A DNA stretch of 9,203 bases from positions 1 to 9,203 of the forward strand of contig JAJBVU010000112.1 of NCBI GenBank assembly GCA_020859645.1, in the 5' to 3' direction. The notes beneath the pieces were generated by a model that saw only the letters and a list, made by a program, of their open reading frames with translations, searched no databases and was not told the origin of the DNA. The position numbers were made by a program, and so were the translations under genes. Positions 6,653 through 9,203 of the stretch are shown piece by piece (positions within the stretch are counted from its first letter, which is position 1; each line of letters starts with the position of its first letter). The DNA is from Eubacterium sp. Lineage in GTDB: Bacteria > Bacillota > Clostridia > Lachnospirales > CAG-274.

Positions 6653-7456
6653 CTATTCTTCGTCCTCAAACAAAAGCTTAGGGTCCTCCGCTGTGTCATT
6701 ATGGCTCAAGCCGAACTGAAGGTGCGCCCCCAAAGCCGAGCCGAAATCAGTGGGCTCCCCAACAAATCCAATAACGTCTCCGCCGTTTACAATGTCTCCA
6801 ACAGCAGCCGAGATATTCTCTCCGAGCCTACTGTATGTAGACATCCAACCGTTGCCATGGTCAATAACTACAAAATTGCCTAAAATCTCGTCATAGCCTG
6901 CGTCATAAACTACACCGTCTGCGCTTGCCCCTACGGGAGTTCCAACATCGGCGGCTATGCAAATGCTGTCGGTAGTGCGGTACTGCTCAAGAGTTGGGTC
7001 GAAAACCGCTATTTCAGGGCTGAAATCCATAACAATCTGCCCCTCAACAGGCATAAGCATTGTCTCCGAGTTTTCGTCAAATGAGAAAAGATTGTCTGCG
7101 CTTGCCGTCTTTTTTGTGTCCTCTGTTTTTGTTTCCGTCTGACCTTCGGCGGTTTTGGGCTTTGAAGCCGATGTTGTTGCCTCAGCGGTCTTTTCCGTCA
7201 CCGCTTCAGTGGGCTTTTCCGCCGTTTTGGCTGCTGTCGTCGTTTCAGCGGACTGCTCCTTATAGCTTTTGTCCTTAGATCCGCTTACGGCAGTATCCTC
7301 ATAGGGTTCGCTGAGCTCCGCCGTTTCGCCTTGTCCTTCGGTTCTGCTGTCATAAACCGCCACCCCTGCCGCCAAAACAACAACCAGCGCCACACAGGTA
7401 TAAATTACTGCGGCATAGCCGTTTTCATTAAAAAAATTCTTAATCTTGTCTTTCAC
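6653..7456 (-). CDS. Membrane-anchored, catalytically degenerate M23 (LytM) protein, SpoIIQ-like
   Basis: The 267-residue protein has one membrane segment (about 15-35), a Thr/Glu/Ala/Lys-rich linker (36-130) and a LytM fold (about 133-262) outside the membrane. The segment from MPVEGQIVMDF (134-144) to VGTPVGASADGVVYD (171-185) and the strand VVIDHGNGW (196-204) are typical of M23. The catalytic positions are changed: where zinc peptidases have HxxxD there are Thr162 and Cys166, the later YxHL is YSRL (Arg210), and HLHF is HLQF (His245, Gln247). It should therefore not bind catalytic zinc. Bacillus SpoIIQ, which links the forespore to the mother cell, is also a degenerate LytM protein, but the sporulation role here is inference. 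The start is GTG with GGAGG 9 bases upstream, and that site lies in a hairpin. The gene follows rho by 58 bases. Confidence 0.9.
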   Translation of the reverse strand: MKDKIKNFFNENGYAAVIYTCVALVVVLAAGVAVYDSRTEGQGETAELSEPYEDTAVSGSKDKSYKEQSAETTTAAKTAEKPTEAVTEKTAEATTSASKPKTAEGQTETKTEDTKKTASADNLFSFDENSETMLMPVEGQIVMDFSPEIAVFDPTLEQYRTTDSICIAADVGTPVGASADGVVYDAGYDEILGNFVVIDHGNGWMSTYSRLGENISAAVGDIVNGGDVIGFVGEPTDFGSALGAHLQFGLSHNDTAEDPKLLFEDEE

Positions 7457-7461
7457 TGAAA

Positions 7462-7496
7462 AACACCTCCGTAGCCCTATTATTGCCGAAGGTGTT
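7462..7496 (-). terminator. Hairpin between rho and the M23 gene that contains the M23 ribosome binding site
   Basis: In the minus-strand RNA, AACACCUUCG (7496-7487) pairs with CGGAGGUGUU (7471-7462) over 10 bp with one G-U pair, around a 15-base loop, followed by UUU, so five U in a row including the stem end. This resembles a weak intrinsic terminator for rho. The 3' arm contains the GGAGG of the M23 gene, whose GUG begins five bases after the stem, so folding would hide that site. Whether it terminates, blocks translation or does both cannot be told from sequence. Confidence 0.6.
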
Positions 7497-7514
7497 GATT
7501 TATATTCATTTAAA

Positions 7515-9089
7515 CTAAAACTTTATGCTTTTTATTGCGGAAATAAACTCTGCGTTATTTTTTGTCTTTGACATAATTTCGTTGAATGTGCCTGTTATTT
7601 CAACAGGGGTTGCGTTTGATATGCCCCGTCTTATATTATAAACACATTCAAGCTCTTCGGGGCTTAACAAATCCTCTTCACGGCGTGTTCCCGATTTTAA
7701 AATATCGATAGCCGGGAAAATACGCCTTTCCGAAAGCTTTCTGTCAAGAACAAGCTCCATATTGCCCGTTCCCTTAAACTCCTCATAAACCACATCGTCA
7801 AGCTTGCTCCCCGTTTCAACAAGAGCCGTCGCCAAAATCGTCAGACTTCCGCCGTTTTCAATGTTTCTTGCCGCACCGAAAAACCTTTTAGGCATATAAA
7901 GAGCCGCCGGGTCAAGACCGCCCGACAGGGTTCTGCCGCTTGGGGGTACGGTTAAGTTATACGCTCTTGAAAGCCTTGTAATTGAGTCGAGAAGAATAAC
8001 AAGATCCTGCCCCTGTTCAACAAGCCTTTTTGCACGCTCCAAAACCATTTCAGCCACTTTTTTGTGATGCTCCGGCTGTTCGTCGAACGTAGAATAAACA
8101 ACGTCCACGTTTTTGCCGCTTATTGACCTCTGCATATCGGTCACTTCTTCGGGGCGCTCGTCAATTAAAAGAACAATTATTTTAATGTTCGGATAGTTTG
8201 TAATAATTGAGTTGGCAATTTTTTTAATAAGGACAGTTTTGCCTGCCTTGGGCTGAGCTACAATCATACCTCTCTGCCCCTTGCCTATGGGAGAAATCAA
8301 ATCTATTGTTCGTGTGGAAATATCTTTTCCGTCAGTTTCAAGCCTGATTTTTTCATTGGGATACAACGGCGTTAAATCTTCAAAATTAGGTCTGTGCATA
8401 GCCGTAATAGGGCTGTCGCCGTTTACCGAATTAACATAAATTAAAGCATTGAATTTATCTGTTTCCTTTTGGGTACGTGTAATACCCTCAATAAAATCGC
8501 CTGTTTTAAGATTAAAGCGCTTAATTTGAATTCCGTTTATATAAACGTCTTTAGAACCGGGAAGGTAGTTTTCCTTTCTTAAAAAGCCGTAGCCCTCTTC
8601 CATAACCTCCAAAACTCCGCTTTCTGTGGCGGTGGAGCCTACCGGTCTTTTTGCCGTTTCGTCCCGGCTCGTTCCGTAGGGTCTGGGGGTATAAGGTTTT
8701 TTAAAGCCCTCACCCTCTTCAAGGGGCTTGCTTTCGGCAGTTTCGGTCTGTTCAGCCTCCTGAGCCTGACTTTCGGCTTCCGTTTGGGGAGCTTCGGCTG
8801 TCTGGCTTTCGCCTTCTGCCTGAGAAATCTGTTGGAGCTGTTTTTCTTCTTCCTCCGGCTCAGTCTGCGGAATTTCTTCCGCCTGAGGCGTTTCGGCTGC
8901 CTTTTCGGCTTGCTCCTTTTGTTCTCCTTCATAAGGCAAGGAAGCTTCACCCTGAACGGGCAAAGCCTCCGAAGCCTCTAAAGCTTCTTTAATCTTTTCT
9001 ATCAGGCGGCTCTTTGAAAATGTTGTTACGCTTTTAACTCCTTTTTCCTTTCCGAATTTTCGAAGCTCCAAAAGCGTCATACGTTCCAA
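7515..9089 (-). CDS. rho: Transcription termination factor Rho with a long Glu/Gln-rich N-terminal insert
   Basis: Rho is a ring-shaped RNA helicase that ends transcription. Residues 1-36 are the helical Rho N domain ([13 protein letters not shown]). Residues about 40-155 are a low-complexity insert rich in Glu, Gln, Ala and Pro, turning basic near 129-148. The RNA-binding cold-shock fold begins at about 157 ([15 protein letters not shown], 157-171). The ATPase core has Walker A AQPKAGKT (278-285), Walker B LVILLDS (363-369), and the RNA-gripping Q- and R-loop region [19 protein letters not shown] (389-407) to [18 protein letters not shown] (426-443). The 524 residues exceed the roughly 420 of E. 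coli Rho because of the insert. The start is TTG, with AGGAG 11 bases upstream; the next in-frame ATG (9080-9078) is 20 bases from that site. All core motifs are intact, so it should be functional. Confidence 0.97.
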   Translation of the reverse strand: MERMTLLELRKFGKEKGVKSVTTFSKSRLIEKIKEALEASEALPVQGEASLPYEGEQKEQAEKAAETPQAEEIPQTEPEEEEKQLQQISQAEGESQTAEAPQTEAESQAQEAEQTETAESKPLEEGEGFKKPYTPRPYGTSRDETAKRPVGSTATESGVLEVMEEGYGFLRKENYLPGSKDVYINGIQIKRFNLKTGDFIEGITRTQKETDKFNALIYVNSVNGDSPITAMHRPNFEDLTPLYPNEKIRLETDGKDISTRTIDLISPIGKGQRGMIVAQPKAGKTVLIKKIANSIITNYPNIKIIVLLIDERPEEVTDMQRSISGKNVDVVYSTFDEQPEHHKKVAEMVLERAKRLVEQGQDLVILLDSITRLSRAYNLTVPPSGRTLSGGLDPAALYMPKRFFGAARNIENGGSLTILATALVETGSKLDDVVYEEFKGTGNMELVLDRKLSERRIFPAIDILKSGTRREEDLLSPEELECVYNIRRGISNATPVEITGTFNEIMSKTKNNAEFISAIKSIKF

Positions 9090-9100
9090 ATCAATTAAGT

Positions 9101-9105
9101 CTCCT
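9101..9105 (-). promoter_or_regulatory. Ribosome binding site of rho, supporting a TTG start
   Basis: AGGAG on the minus strand lies 11 bases before TTG (9089-9087) and 20 bases before ATG (9080-9078). An in-frame TGA at 9107-9105 rules out a longer protein. The spacing favours TTG, though it is a little long. Confidence 0.6.
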
Positions 9106-9131
9106 CATGAAAAATTATTAAGTTTTAAAAA

Positions 9132-9203
9132 TCATATATTGTCTATAACCCACATAGCACCAAAAAAGTTACGTTTTTGAGCAACTGATTTTTCGTCAGC
9201 GTC
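9132..9203 (-). CDS. Possible C-terminal end of an upstream gene, partial
   Basis: From the window edge, one minus-strand frame stays open for 23 codons, ending ...RNFFGAMWVIDNI and a TGA at 9134-9132, 42 bases before the rho start. A second frame over the same bases is open for 19 codons, so an open frame this short could be chance. I recognise no family. If real, it is a gene in the same direction just before rho. If not, these bases are simply the rho upstream region, in which I found no convincing promoter. Confidence 0.25.
   Translation of the reverse strand, partial: DADEKSVAQKRNFFGAMWVIDNI

Noticed and set aside
8639..8981. Overlapping Lys/Arg-rich and Leu/Phe-rich open frames inside the 5' part of rho
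   Set aside because: They arise from the repetitive GAA/CAG-rich codons of the Rho insert read in other frames; the Rho frame is certain and the others have no recognisable domain.
9078..9080. ATG as the rho start
   Set aside because: It lies 20 bases from the only good ribosome site, while the TTG three codons upstream lies at 11 bases; the difference is three residues and remains slightly uncertain.

Overview
This window looks like a piece of chromosome from a low-GC Firmicute, most likely an anaerobic member of the Clostridia. The evidence is AT-rich DNA, purine-rich Shine-Dalgarno sites, some TTG and GTG starts, a typical Rex redox repressor, a YdiF-type ABC-F ATPase, a Rho with a long acidic N-terminal insert, and a membrane-anchored SpoIIQ-like M23 protein. 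I see no prophage, transposon, CRISPR array, rRNA or tRNA gene.

Left part (1-3116, minus strand): rex leads a tight probable operon with two secreted, very acidic, tyrosine-rich proteins carrying stalk domains of the copper amine oxidase N-terminal type (the second is cut by the window edge). The gaps are 17 and 18 bases. The two secreted proteins are diverged tandem paralogues. A consensus promoter drives rex, and its leader can form a 12-bp hairpin followed by a U-rich tract.

Middle (3117-6050, plus strand): divergent from rex, an extended -10 promoter drives a duplicated-ATPase ABC-F protein, followed by an NlpC/P60-type cysteine peptidase with no visible signal peptide. The peptidase gene overlaps the convergent low-molecular-weight phosphotyrosine phosphatase gene by 23 bases.

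Right part (6028-9203, minus strand): rho is followed by a membrane-anchored M23 (LytM) protein whose zinc ligands are replaced. The ribosome binding site of that gene is inside a hairpin that also looks like a weak terminator for rho. Between the M23 gene and the phosphatase gene there is an array of TTGAA-type elements spaced about 20 bp apart, which runs into the phosphatase promoter. A possible C-terminal scrap of another gene lies at the right edge.

Most genes are housekeeping or regulatory. The least explained parts are the Rex-linked pair of acidic stalk proteins, the periodic array before the phosphatase promoter, and the two leader or intergenic hairpins.
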